NCBI GenBank assembly: GCA_027371775.1
Contig: DAHXLG010000001.1
Location: 1-64,000, forward strand
Source: a bacterium
GTDB taxonomy: Bacteria > Pseudomonadota > Alphaproteobacteria > CAJXXZ01 > DAHXLG01
Direction of reading: 5' to 3'
Length of the DNA: 64,000 nucleotides
Of this stretch, positions 8,672-17,796 are shown one piece after another (position 1 is the stretch's first letter; each line of letters begins with the position of its first letter). A program made the position numbers and the translations under genes. The notes below the pieces were generated by a model that saw only the letters and a program-made list of their open reading frames with translations, made no database searches and was not told where the DNA came from.

Positions 8672-9256
8672 ATGAATGATGTAATGTTTTCATTCTTTTT
8701 TAGCTACCTAATTGGATCTATTCCGTTTAGTGTGATAGCTGCAAAATATTTTCTCAAGCAAGATATTCGCAAGGTTGGATCAGGAAATATAGGTGTTTCA
8801 AATGCTTATCGAGCTGGTGGATTTTTATTTTCATTCGCTGTGGCTTTGGTTGATATTTCCAAAAGCATAATAGTACTCAAGTTTATTTGGCCAGCTTATT
8901 TGCCAGTAACTTTGGGTGTGTTTGCTGTATGTATTGGACAAATGTTCCCAATTATGCTCAATTTTAAAGGTGGAAAAGGCATTGCGTGTTATATTGGAGC
9001 TCTGATTGCGCTTAACCCAATTGTTGGTTCAATTATTGGCATAGGCTGGTTAGCTATTACGAAAATTACGAACATGCCGTTTGTTTCAAGCATGGCTGTA
9101 TTAGCTGCGTCGCTCTTTTTTGTTACGCTAGATGGATATATTTTGTTGACAATGCTTATGATCATAGTAAGGCATAAAAGCAATATTATGGAATTTCTTA
9201 GCACTAGATTTGGTATTAGTGTTGAAAAAAAACGCAGTAAGAATAAGAAATGTTAG
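8672..9256 (+). CDS. plsY: Acyl-phosphate glycerol-3-phosphate acyltransferase PlsY
   Basis: PlsY is a membrane enzyme that acylates glycerol-3-phosphate at position 1 using acyl-phosphate, the first step of phospholipid synthesis. About five or six membrane segments are visible. Motif 1 is GSGNIGVSNAYRAGG, motif 2 is GQMFPIMLNFKGGKG, and motif 3 ends RHKSNI. Motif 2 normally starts GH; Gln for His is unusual. GGAGG sits at proper spacing before the ATG. The 194 residues are normal, with a Lys-rich cytoplasmic tail. dprA follows 42 bases downstream; plsX is not next to fabH here. Confidence 0.94.
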   Translation: MNDVMFSFFFSYLIGSIPFSVIAAKYFLKQDIRKVGSGNIGVSNAYRAGGFLFSFAVALVDISKSIIVLKFIWPAYLPVTLGVFAVCIGQMFPIMLNFKGGKGIACYIGALIALNPIVGSIIGIGWLAITKITNMPFVSSMAVLAASLFFVTLDGYILLTMLMIIVRHKSNIMEFLSTRFGISVEKKRSKNKKC

Positions 9257-9298
9257 CCTTTTATATATGGTTTTTGGAAATAAATATCAAATCATTTT

Positions 9299-10438
9299 AT
9301 GCAGAGAGTTTTCATGATAGATGATAAAAAAATTGATTGGATACGATTGTTTTGTACGCCATCAATTGGATCAGTGACATTTCGTCATTTGATTGCAAAA
9401 TTTGGAGATGCAACTCAGGCTATAAATAACCTTCCATTATTAGCTAATAAGCTTGGTCGTGGAAGCTATCAAAACAAGCAAATTACAATTCCTACTAAAG
9501 AATGGGCTGCTGCTTATGCTGCAAAATGTGAAAAAAATGGAGTTTTTTTAGTTGCATCTTATGAAAAAGAGTTTCCAAAGCGATTTCTTGCCACTAATGA
9601 TTATCCTGCTATATTGCATGTTAAATGTAAAAAATCTCTATTTGAAGCTGATTTTTTAAACCAAGATAGCCTGGCTGTGATTGGCGCTAGAAATGCTTCA
9701 TTGCAGGGTATATCATTTACTTCAAAAATTACAGCAGATTTGTGTGCAAATAATTTGGTGATCGTTTCTGGTTTAGCGCGCGGAGTTGATTCTGCAGCTC
9801 ATAAAGCCGCGCTTTCTAGTGGTACTATTGCTGTGGTTGGTTGTGGCGTTGATGTTGTTTATCCGCCTGAAAACAAAGAGTTGTATGATCAGATTATTGC
9901 AAATGGAGCAGTTGTATCTGAGATGTTGCTTGGAAGAGAGCCTCGTGGACAATCATTCAGTTATCGCAATCGTATAATTTCTGGTATGTCACTTGGAGTA
10001 TTGGTAATTGAGGCTGCTATGAAGTCGGGCTCTTTAGTTACAGCGCGTTATGCAGCAGAACAAGGACGTGATGTTTTTGCAATTCCAGGTCATCCATATG
10101 ATGTACGCGCACAAGGAGCGAACTATTTAATTCGTAATGGAGCTATTTTAACAGAAAATGCAAGTCAGATATTAGAAGGCATTGCAGCTTCTAGGAATAA
10201 ATATGTAGGCAATGTGTATGCTCAAATAAATCTAGAGGAAGAGCAGGCAGAGTACGAAGAGTATACGGCAAATATAAGAACAATGTTATTAGATGGATTA
10301 AGTTATGCTCCAATTAGTATAGGCGAAATTATGCAAAATATTGGTGATGTAAGGGTTCAATTTTTGCAAGCTGCGCTAGCAGAATTAGAGCTTATGGGAG
10401 CTATTGAAATCGATGGCAATATTGTAAGGAGGATATAG
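9299..10438 (+). CDS. dprA: DNA processing protein DprA
   Basis: DprA binds incoming single-stranded DNA and loads RecA in natural transformation. The Rossmann core is well kept: LAVIGARNASLQG, IVSGLARGVDSAAHKAAL, VVGCGVDVVYPPENKEL, FSYRNRIISGMS, EAAMKSGSLVTARYAAEQGR and FAIPGHP. The C-terminal 60 residues form the winged-helix DprA domain (SIGEIM, LAELELMGAIE). The ATG at 9299 lacks a ribosome-binding site; the in-frame ATG at 9314 follows GAGAG and may be the true start. It is 379 residues. An intact dprA in an intracellular bacterium suggests retained DNA uptake or another recombination role. Confidence 0.95.
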   Translation: MQRVFMIDDKKIDWIRLFCTPSIGSVTFRHLIAKFGDATQAINNLPLLANKLGRGSYQNKQITIPTKEWAAAYAAKCEKNGVFLVASYEKEFPKRFLATNDYPAILHVKCKKSLFEADFLNQDSLAVIGARNASLQGISFTSKITADLCANNLVIVSGLARGVDSAAHKAALSSGTIAVVGCGVDVVYPPENKELYDQIIANGAVVSEMLLGREPRGQSFSYRNRIISGMSLGVLVIEAAMKSGSLVTARYAAEQGRDVFAIPGHPYDVRAQGANYLIRNGAILTENASQILEGIAASRNKYVGNVYAQINLEEEQAEYEEYTANIRTMLLDGLSYAPISIGEIMQNIGDVRVQFLQAALAELELMGAIEIDGNIVRRI

Positions 10439-11331
10439 CCAAAGATTAGTTTTGTTAAGAAATCTAGAGAACGAAGAATAAACGGCAAATCACATGAGCT
10501 ATGGCTATATAAGTATTAAGTGTAAGATTTATATATCTAAAATTAGTGTGTTAAGTGATCATTATAAATTAGTGCCAGATGTTGGTATTCATTTTTGGTT
10601 TGCGAATATTGTTAAAATTCATAGAAGCTATTCGTTTCATATTTATTATGGTTATATTGATCATGATAAATTGGTGCATGCTGATAGGTCCTTTGCATCG
10701 CATTGGAGGTTTAATCGATGTCTTAGTAGTTAAATTAGGTTGTAATTTAGGTTGTAATGCAAGAAGGGCTCGAAGTATTTGCAGAGATTGGTAAGTATTG
10801 CCTTAATCATACAATTTATTATTGACCCGCTTTTTTAGCTTGGTTTCGAGAATACGTCTGAGCAATTAGAGCTGCTACTCATAAGCTGCGGGTAGAGCAA
10901 TGCAAATGATTGGAAATATCAGTATGTAAGTTACGATAGCAGTTGGTACATTTGTGGGCAAGACCTTAATAATTAAGGCTGTGATAGGTTTATTTTTCGT
11001 GTCGTAAAGTATTAATAAAATTCATAAGAGTTGATAAATTCGTATGTAGTCTTGCAATATTAGGTGATGCAATATTATTTGATTTTTGATCATAGCTTAT
11101 ATTCTTGCTTCCCTTGTTGAATAGGACTCAGCCTCACATAAGAAGATCAAAACTTCGCGAAAAATATATTCTATTTTTATGAGTTTACAATGTATCTAAT
11201 AGAAAAAGCAGCTTTATAAGTTTCTCTTGGTGCATAAACAATAAATAGTGCGCAAAAAATTTTCTTTTTATTATGTTTCTTTTAATGAAGTTTCTTTCCA
11301 TTATATTTCTTTTCATTTGGCTCTTTTGAAT
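10439..11331. other. Spacer with possible decayed membrane-protein fragments
   Basis: No convincing gene is present. On the plus strand, overlapping hydrophobic frames occur at 10494-10733 and 10579-10794. On the minus strand, around 10870-11025, a frame without a start codon reads DTKNKPITALIIKVLPTNVP and continues hydrophobically to ALPAAYE and a stop. These look like relics of membrane-protein genes but cannot be assigned. The segment just before the ssrA promoter has three ttctttt-rich direct repeats. Confidence 0.35.
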
Positions 11332-11360
11332 TTTACATTTGGATAAAAAAGTTGTATAAT
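11332..11360 (+). promoter_or_regulatory. Sigma-70-type promoter of ssrA
   Basis: TTTACA at 11332-11337 and TATAAT at 11355-11360 are separated by exactly 17 bases. Transcription would start near 11367, just before the conserved part of the tmRNA acceptor piece. Confidence 0.75.
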
Positions 11361-11366
11361 AAATTT

Positions 11367-11749
11367 GTCTTTTATTTATAAGACTATGGCAATAAATGGG
11401 TTACAGAATAGACTCTGTGGACTTGGGGGCAGTGCCCAACATCTCCACCAATTACGTTTGACAAAAGTCTGTACGTAGACTATATGGGGATGAAATAGGT
11501 TCGACACGGTGTAGTAAAAGTTTTCTAGTTGCTTTGGGAATTTTTCACCAATGTGAGAGACAGCAATGTTTCAAGCAAGAACGAGATAATAAATTAAATG
11601 CAAATACTAAAAAAGTTGCAGGAAAAACAGTAAGAATGGGCGCAAGCATGTCACGTGTTGCATCTTCATTCCGTATGCCATCAAGAATGGCTACTGCGTA
11701 AGTTCCGCCGCCAGGGAAGAGCGGGCCAAAAGAATCTTCCCACCTTTTT
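11367..11749 (+). ncRNA. ssrA: Circularly permuted (two-piece) tmRNA
   Basis: tmRNA rescues stalled ribosomes and adds a degradation tag. The gene has the permuted order of Alphaproteobacteria: the acceptor piece comes first and ends CATCTCCACCA at 11440-11450, then an excised loop, then the coding piece starting GGGGATG at 11486. GGGGATG pairs with CATCTCC, with G3 opposite U70, the alanine identity pair. The T arm TTGGG/CCCAA has loop GGCAGTG. The tag frame resumes at GCA 11600 and runs 33 codons to TAA 11699-11701, starting ANTKKVAGK and ending RMATA. It is far longer and more basic than usual tags. A GGGAAGA/TCTTCCC hairpin with a T run (11714-11749) ends the gene. Mature ends are not precisely known. 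Confidence 0.93.
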
Positions 11750-11915
11750 AATATTTTTGTATTTTCTAATGTACAATATTCATAAAGTTAGATTATGCAA
11801 TACAAGTTTGCAAATGTTTTTTAGATCTTTTGTTTATTACACGTTTTATTAGATTCTTTTTATGTTCAATTCAATATCAACAATGTTAGACCAAGCAATA
11901 TAGTTTAAAAGTAAA

Positions 11916-12113
11916 TAGATATTTGTTTATTACACTCATGTGTTTGGTTTGTACTGATTTTATTCTTGCAAGATTTTAGTATAGTATTGCATGTTTACAA
12001 AGGCGTGTGTTGATTAATCACATATATAGATATTTTGTTTATTATACTAAAGGCGTTTGGTTTGTACTGATTTGATTCTGTTTTGGTATACTGTTGTACT
12101 TTGAAAAAGTGTT
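11916..12113. repeat. Imperfect direct repeat, about 85-bp unit, two copies
   Basis: The segment near 11916-11999 recurs at 12027-12113. Both start tagatatttt-like then gtttattacac/gtttattatac, then gtttggtttgtactgattt and attctg/attcttg. They sit in the gene-free spacer between ssrA and the secreted-protein gene (11750-12449). A third partial echo of 'gtttattacac' occurs near 11832. No coding potential is seen. Confidence 0.75.
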
Positions 12114-12449
12114 TGTTTTGATTTATTTATTTGGTATATGAGTTGGTTGATTTTGATTTTTTAATATCGCATATTTGCAAAATTTGCTAAGTGTGTAAAG
12201 GTTTTTTATGTTGATTGTAGTAAGGAAGGTCTTGGCAACGTATTTTATTTTAATCATTTTATCTTAAGCTTGTAAAAAACAATATTTACAATGTTGAGAT
12301 AATCAAATATGGGTATCACAAATACTTATAGAAGTCGGATTGTTTGTGATCTTGCTATACAGCGCAATGATTGATTTATCGTTATTCGATTCACATTGCA
12401 TCTTTATTGTTTGTCAAATTATGTGTATAATTTTATAAAAGGATTAAAA

Positions 12450-13802
12450 ATGTATAAATTAAAATTTTTGTTATTATCTTTCGCGTTTTTGTCTGGGGCA
12501 TCGCTAAAAAAGAATAATATTATTGAATCATTAGATTTGTTATCATCTCCAGATTTATCTTATGTTTTCGAAGAACATCCAATGCCTGTATATTGTGAAT
12601 TGACCCCTGAATATGTTTCAGTTTATGAAAATGCTGTGGTGAGTTTTATGTATAAATTAAATTTTACATGTAGATATCCATTGCAAGGTTGGAATAAAAT
12701 AATTACTGAGACATGTTTTTTTCCTCCAATTGCTTTTGAAATTTCTGCTTCTCATAATCGAAAAAAAGAAGCAATATATAATGTATTATTGAACGCGCCT
12801 TTGTCTAAGGCGCTAGATGCATTTGAAAAATTGCCTTGTGGCATTCCAATTCCTGAGCGTAAGTATATTATTGATTCATTTTTTGCAATGTTATTTTCTA
12901 CTTTGTCTGGTATAAGAGCAGTTGTTAATGATGATGTAATGTTTAATTTGCTAGGTAAAGAATTGTTTCCTGGCGGCGTTATAATGAGTAATGGTAAGCT
13001 TGCAAATACATATTATGATTATATGAAACAAAAAAGATTTAGCTTGTGTAATTTTTTTTCTATTTCTCATGCAGACGAAATAATTTTGAACAATCCTGAA
13101 TTAGGCATATCAGCATCCTTATTTTCTGAATTGTCTAGATCATTTTATTCTATAAAGCATTATGATAATCGTTTTGAAAAAACGTATATTTTTGTTAAAT
13201 CCAATTCTATTTCCATTGGTTTTGATGCTGATTATCCTGGTGCGAAAGATTTATATATGCAGCTTTACGTGTTTGCTAATACTATGCAGTCAGATGTAGA
13301 AGAGTTTGAAATAAAGCCGCAAATTAACAATTTTGCTGTTATGCATGGAGACAATCGTGATGAGAGATCTATATTAAACACAATTATGACTATTAATAAT
13401 TTTAATTGGAGAGATACATTGAACAAAATTAAATATCCAAATTCCAGCATGTATTTTAATTTGAGAGTTGCATTTAAAGAAAATAGATATCCAGATTTAA
13501 AAGTAGTTACTTATGGAGATGCGATATATCATATCGCTAAAAAAGCTGATCCCATGCGCTCACCTGATTTTAAAAAAATCTTTACTTTTCTTGCTCGTTT
13601 TTCAAAAAAAGGGCAGATTAGGGGTAAGTTAGTAATGAAACATGAAATTGCACAAAACGATGAGGAATATGTCCAGGATTTGTTATCAGAAATTAATCAT
13701 TTTGTGCGCGATAGTCTTGATAGTGATTTAGGATTGAAATCTATAGTTGCAGCAGATAACGCACGCAATGAAGATGATGATGACAAGAATATGTTCTTTT
13801 AA
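12450..13802 (+). CDS. Secreted protein of unknown function
   Basis: I do not recognise this 450-residue protein. It starts MYKLKFLLLSFAFLSGAS, a clear signal peptide with likely cleavage near residue 18. There are no membrane segments after it and no catalytic motif that I can name. Cysteines are few, and the C-terminus is acidic (NEDDDDKNMFF). The start at 12450 follows AAAAGGA at 12437-12443; TATAAT at 12426-12431 rules out the upstream ATG at 12396. The frame stays open past the TAA as a second, diverged copy of the last 25 codons. A further fragment copy lies at 17334-17390. It may be an envelope or host-directed protein; that is inference. Confidence 0.8.
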   Translation: MYKLKFLLLSFAFLSGASLKKNNIIESLDLLSSPDLSYVFEEHPMPVYCELTPEYVSVYENAVVSFMYKLNFTCRYPLQGWNKIITETCFFPPIAFEISASHNRKKEAIYNVLLNAPLSKALDAFEKLPCGIPIPERKYIIDSFFAMLFSTLSGIRAVVNDDVMFNLLGKELFPGGVIMSNGKLANTYYDYMKQKRFSLCNFFSISHADEIILNNPELGISASLFSELSRSFYSIKHYDNRFEKTYIFVKSNSISIGFDADYPGAKDLYMQLYVFANTMQSDVEEFEIKPQINNFAVMHGDNRDERSILNTIMTINNFNWRDTLNKIKYPNSSMYFNLRVAFKENRYPDLKVVTYGDAIYHIAKKADPMRSPDFKKIFTFLARFSKKGQIRGKLVMKHEIAQNDEEYVQDLLSEINHFVRDSLDSDLGLKSIVAADNARNEDDDDKNMFF

Positions 13803-14006
13803 ATTCTTCGTGATTTAGCATTGCAATCTAAAGCTGCAGCAGGTAACGCAAGCGATGAATATGATGAACAGGATATTCCTTTATTGGTTTCAGAAGCTAA
13901 TAATTAGTGTTGGGCAAATAACATATTTAGTTCTAAAGTAGAAAAGGATGCGGGTCTTGTTCTAGTAAAACGTAAGGATGGTAGGTTTGTGAAATTTAAA
14001 AATTAG
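13803..14006 (+). pseudogene. In-frame decayed tail duplicate of the secreted-protein gene
   Basis: Directly after the TAA at 13800-13802 the same frame reads RDLALQSKAAAGNASDEYDE, matching the upstream SDLGLKSIVAADNARNEDDD. It continues to a TAG at 13911-13913 region and then reads through to DAGLVLVKRKDGRFVKFKN and a final TAG at 14004-14006. So the whole stretch is one frame broken by stops. Either the gene once ended at 14006 with an internal repeat, or a paralogue's tail was joined here. The remaining spacer to 14172 shows nothing else. Confidence 0.7.
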
Positions 14007-14172
14007 TTTGCTTTTAAAGTCATGTAATATTGGTGGATTTTGTTTCTATTTTTTTCTGAATTATAAAAGCAGTTGCGTTGATTTTATAGCTAAAAATGGT
14101 CGCATTTTTTAAAGAATAGCACGGCTAGTAATGATTAAGATATGTTTTAGAACACACATAATGTTTCAACGC

Positions 14173-15174
14173 TTAGTTTATATCAAAATTCAGGTGCATT
14201 GCTTCTTTAACTTTATATAACACTTCATGGGCCGTTTTTGAAGCTTTTTTGCAGCCTGCGTAGACAATTGCCTCAACATCTGTTTGTTTTATTTTGCTTC
14301 TTCTTTCTCTTATTGGTTCTAGAATATTTTCTAATATTCCAATCAGTTTTTGCTTAATTGTAACATCGCCAAGTCCGCCTTTTTTGTAGTGAGCTTTCAT
14401 TGCTGCAAGATCTTCTTTATCTTCATAAAATGCTTCTAGGTAATGGAATACTACGTTGTTTTTTACATTGCCAGGGTCAGATACTCTAATGTGATTTGGG
14501 TCTGTATACATCGACATAACTTTTTGTTTAACAACATCAGGCGAATCGATTAAGAAGATGCAGTTGTTCAATGATTTGCTTGCTTTTGCATTGCCGTCTA
14601 TTCCTATAAGACGGCTAGTTTCAGAGAGTATGGCTTGCGATTCTTTTAGCACATCAGTTTTATACATGCTGTTAAATTTGCGTACGATTTCATTAGCCTG
14701 TTCGATCATAGGTAGCTGATCAATTCCAACTGGGATAAGTTCTGCTTGTACGCAAGTGATATCAGCAGCTTGTGAAATAGGGTAGCATACAAAACCGCAC
14801 GGAGCGCTTTGTTCAAATGATTCTTTGCTTGCTTTTTGCTTGAGCTCGGCTTTAACTGTAGGGTTGCGTGTTACTCGTGCTAGTGTCACAAGGTTCATGT
14901 AGTACATTGTAAGTTCAGGCAGTGCTTTGATTGTTGATTGAATGAAAATATCGCATGCATCCAATCCAATTGCTAGATAATCTTGCGCTATTTGCCAGAT
15001 ATTATCGCGTACAAATTGTGGTCTATCAAAATAGTCTGTTAGAGCTTGTGTATCTGCAATCATTATATACATTTGATGTTTGTGTTGCAGATCTAGTCTG
15101 TTTTTAAGAGAACCAATGTAGTGGCCAAGATGAAGCGGTCCAGTTGGACGATCGCCTGTTAGAACAATACTCAT
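14173..15174 (-). CDS. trpS: Tryptophanyl-tRNA synthetase
   Basis: This class Ic synthetase charges tRNA-Trp. The HIGH-type motif lies in PTGPLHLGHYIGSLKN near residue 11-25, and the KMSKS-type loop is KASKSLNN. The tryptophan pocket segments MIADTQALTDYFD and PVGIDQLPMIE are in place. The 333 residues are the usual bacterial length. The gene is monocistronic on the minus strand. Immediately upstream (15196-15252) lies a 29-bp tandem repeat that may touch its promoter. Confidence 0.96.
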   Translation of the reverse strand: MSIVLTGDRPTGPLHLGHYIGSLKNRLDLQHKHQMYIMIADTQALTDYFDRPQFVRDNIWQIAQDYLAIGLDACDIFIQSTIKALPELTMYYMNLVTLARVTRNPTVKAELKQKASKESFEQSAPCGFVCYPISQAADITCVQAELIPVGIDQLPMIEQANEIVRKFNSMYKTDVLKESQAILSETSRLIGIDGNAKASKSLNNCIFLIDSPDVVKQKVMSMYTDPNHIRVSDPGNVKNNVVFHYLEAFYEDKEDLAAMKAHYKKGGLGDVTIKQKLIGILENILEPIRERRSKIKQTDVEAIVYAGCKKASKTAHEVLYKVKEAMHLNFDIN

Positions 15175-15195
15175 GATGCAATTGTATATTCTTGG

Positions 15196-15252
15196 AAAAT
15201 ATATGTCAAAAATATGGCTTTATAAAAATATATGTCAAAAATATGGCTTTAT
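15196..15252. repeat. 29-bp tandem repeat, two copies, upstream of trpS
   Basis: Two almost identical units (aaaatatatgtcaaaaatat followed by ggctttat) lie head to tail with a 29-base period. They start 20 bases upstream of the trpS start codon, so one copy probably overlaps its promoter or leader. Confidence 0.88.
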
Positions 15253-16451
15253 AAAAATTTTGATAATTACACCATTTTTTTATGAAAGTAAAACTGAAGT
15301 TAAAATATAGTATGCTCTTGGTATTATATGAGTAGCGGGTATTGCCTAGCCATGTGTAGCGGATATATTTTTTTCAGAATTGTAATCGTTTAGATATATT
15401 AATCAAAATTAGATCGTTTGAGTTTATCTGTGCTGATTGTTATCAGATACGATTGTTTTAAGGTTGTTTTAAGGAATTTATATTATCTCCTTAATTCTAT
15501 TTATGTTTTGTCAAAAGAATTTACCAGTTGATCAGCAAGCTTATAAAGCAAAATTTGTGCTTGTAAAAATATTTTCTGCTTTTGCTCAAGTGAGAGATTA
15601 ATAATGAATGTTTGATAAAATTCTACAATTTCTAAAAATCTGATTTGTGTTGGAATATTGATATATTATTATTTACCCCAAGGATAACTTTTTTGAATCG
15701 ATTTTTGTTGCATTTGTTCAAACTGGATAATTATTGTCTCGATTTATGCAAAGTAATGGTTTGTATTATTATAATGTTGTGTTTGAATTATCGAGTTTGA
15801 AACTCATAAAATCATTCTTTAGTTCAATACAATCATCAGGTTACAAAAGCTTTGAAGTTGTTTTTTTGATATGTATTGCAGTTCATTTGATCAAGAGCGA
15901 AATGGTGCCCAAGAGTAGGAAGCAAGATTGTTTTTGCAAGAAATGAACAACACTTGATATTGAAAATGAACAACACTTGATATTGATTATTGCGCTAAAG
16001 TGTTTGGAGCATTAAGATGCTCTCTATTTTGTTGGTTTTATAAGATGTGATTATAAAATGATGCTGCAAGAAAAATTTTATGAAAATGTTGTTTATTTTA
16101 TTGCGATAATCGTATAGATTGTTTTTCCTGAAAAAAGTTGCTTTAAGTGCTAGAAGTATAGCGAATGTTATCTATAGTTTAATATAATGATTGGGAACCA
16201 CTGTGTTTGCAATTTTCTGTTTGTACTTTTTTATGCTAGCTAAATAATATCCAGAAAGATCGCGATTTATCTAAATATTTTTATTAAATATCTTGAATTA
16301 TATTAATTAGATAGTATGTTTATAATTAGTCTCTATTTTTTTTATCAAATTAATTTGATTTATTTTAAGATAATGCGCTTTATTCGATTTCTTTATCTTG
16401 ATGAGAGTTGTGATTTTCTTATAAAATAAATTGTATATATTTAGATATACG
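15253..16451. other. Long spacer with a possible minus-strand coding relic
   Basis: About 1.2 kb lie here without a convincing gene. On the minus strand, about 15508-15672, a 54-codon frame lacking a start codon reads IPTQIRFLEIVEFYQTF, then EQKQKIFLQAQILLYKLADQ and stops; it looks like natural protein but has no recognised parent. A plus-strand frame at 15734-15946 is not convincing. A 22-bp unit (aatgaacaacacttgatatt) is tandemly repeated at about 15942-15983. Confidence 0.4.
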
Positions 16452-17069
16452 TTATATGAAATCTTCGTGCTGTACTTCGTTCATGATGCTGCTATGTTCA
16501 ACGATGTTATCAATAATTCCCAATTTCTTACATTCTTCTGCTGAAAAGAATGTTTCGCGTTCAAGCCATTTTTCAATTTGCTCTGGTGATTGCTTGGTGT
16601 GGTGATGATATATATCAGTTAGCGATTTCCTTGTATAAGCCGCTTCTTTTGCATGATCTTCCATGTGACGTGATCTACCTTGGTATCCGCCCCATGGTTC
16701 ATGCAACATTACACGTGTATGTGGTAGTATATTGCGCTTGCCTGCTGTACCTGCTGTTAATAAGAATGATCCACATGATGCTGCTAGACCCATGCCCCAT
16801 GTTTGTACATCTGGTGCAATTAGTTGCATTGTATCATATATTGCCATAGCTGAGTGTACGGTTCCTCCAACTGAGTTTATATAAAAATGGATATCTTTTT
16901 TAGCATCTTCTGCAGCAAGAAAAATAAGTTGAGCGCAAACTGAGGCAGCTACGTTGTCATTGATTGGTCCGCTTAAAAACACAATTCTATTACGCAATAA
17001 GAAGGAGTAAATATCATATGATCTTTCACCTTGTGCGCTCTTTTTTACTACAATTGGAATTAATTCCAT
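16452..17069 (-). CDS. clpP: ATP-dependent Clp protease proteolytic subunit, divergent
   Basis: ClpP forms the tetradecameric chamber that degrades substrates unfolded by ClpX or ClpA. The fold and 205-residue length are typical. Catalytic Ser98 (GLAASCG) and His123 (MLHEPWGG) are present. The third member, Asp in the usual ERDxF, is Glu172 here (ERETFF). The oxyanion-loop SPGG is SVGG at residues 66-69. These changes do not look like decay because the rest is well conserved. It could be a slower protease or a ClpR-like partner of a second ClpP elsewhere. tig lies 0.7 kb upstream on the same strand; clpX is not adjacent. Confidence 0.92.
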   Translation of the reverse strand: MELIPIVVKKSAQGERSYDIYSFLLRNRIVFLSGPINDNVAASVCAQLIFLAAEDAKKDIHFYINSVGGTVHSAMAIYDTMQLIAPDVQTWGMGLAASCGSFLLTAGTAGKRNILPHTRVMLHEPWGGYQGRSRHMEDHAKEAAYTRKSLTDIYHHHTKQSPEQIEKWLERETFFSAEECKKLGIIDNIVEHSSIMNEVQHEDFI

Positions 17070-17333
17070 GATACTCCCTTCTTTTCAGATCAAGCTCTGA
17101 TATATACCTTATTCTAATCTTCCAATTATTACGGAAGAATTACTATCTCTATTTTAATTGAAATGATATATCAGAATCAACTATTATTTTGCTATCTATG
17201 CTAGTTGCAAAGCTTTTTTTTAAGTAGAGTTTTTAAATAATAGAGAAGAAGGTTATTAGATTTTTGTTTTTGCTTAAAGTTAGAGTTTTTTATTGCAATA
17301 GATAAAATAATTGTACTTGAATAATATAACATG

Positions 17334-17390
17334 CAGACATGTTTTTTCCTCCAATTGCTTTTATAAATTCCGCTTCTCATAATCTAAAAA
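17334..17390 (+). pseudogene. Fragment copy of the 12.4-kb secreted-protein gene
   Basis: The sequence gacatgttttttcctccaat followed by tgctttt and gcttctcataatc matches 12707-12766 inside the secreted-protein gene, with a handful of differences. The fragment is about 4.6 kb from its parent, in the same orientation and non-coding. The remaining spacer 17070-17796 shows only AT-rich sequence. Confidence 0.85.
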
Positions 17391-17796
17391 TTGCAAAGCT
17401 TTACTATTGATAATTCTATTTTTTTGTTAAGGATCTTTTATCAGTAAAGATAGTTGTTCAAAGTTGTTCTCTATTGGTATAAAAAATGGATTTAATATTT
17501 CTTGCTTGAATTAGCATATAAAATATATGTTTGTTTAATAGGTAATATGTATAAAAGATTACATTGATAGCTTTTTGCAGCTTGCTAAAAACTATTTTTG
17601 CTGTATTTTAGCTTTCTAATTAGTTTTTGCAATTAGAGTAGTTTTTCCAACTAGTGTGAAAGCGTATATTTTTTGTGAAAAATCAAACCGCCAAAAATCA
17701 TAAATTTTTTGTGCAAAATTTTGATTCTGTATTTTATATATTTGTTGCGTAATGTTGCGTAAATAATTGATTCGGGTGAATCATATCAAACCAACA

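Noticed and set aside
10494-10794. Two overlapping plus-strand frames after dprA as small genes
   Set aside because: They overlap in different frames, have no clear ribosome-binding site and no recognised family; at most a relic, noted in the spacer entry.
11655-11852. 65-codon frame inside and beyond ssrA
   Set aside because: It lies within the tmRNA coding piece in another frame and has no ribosome-binding site.
15734-15946. 70-codon plus-strand frame
   Set aside because: Low-complexity AT-driven composition with no ribosome-binding site or family resemblance.
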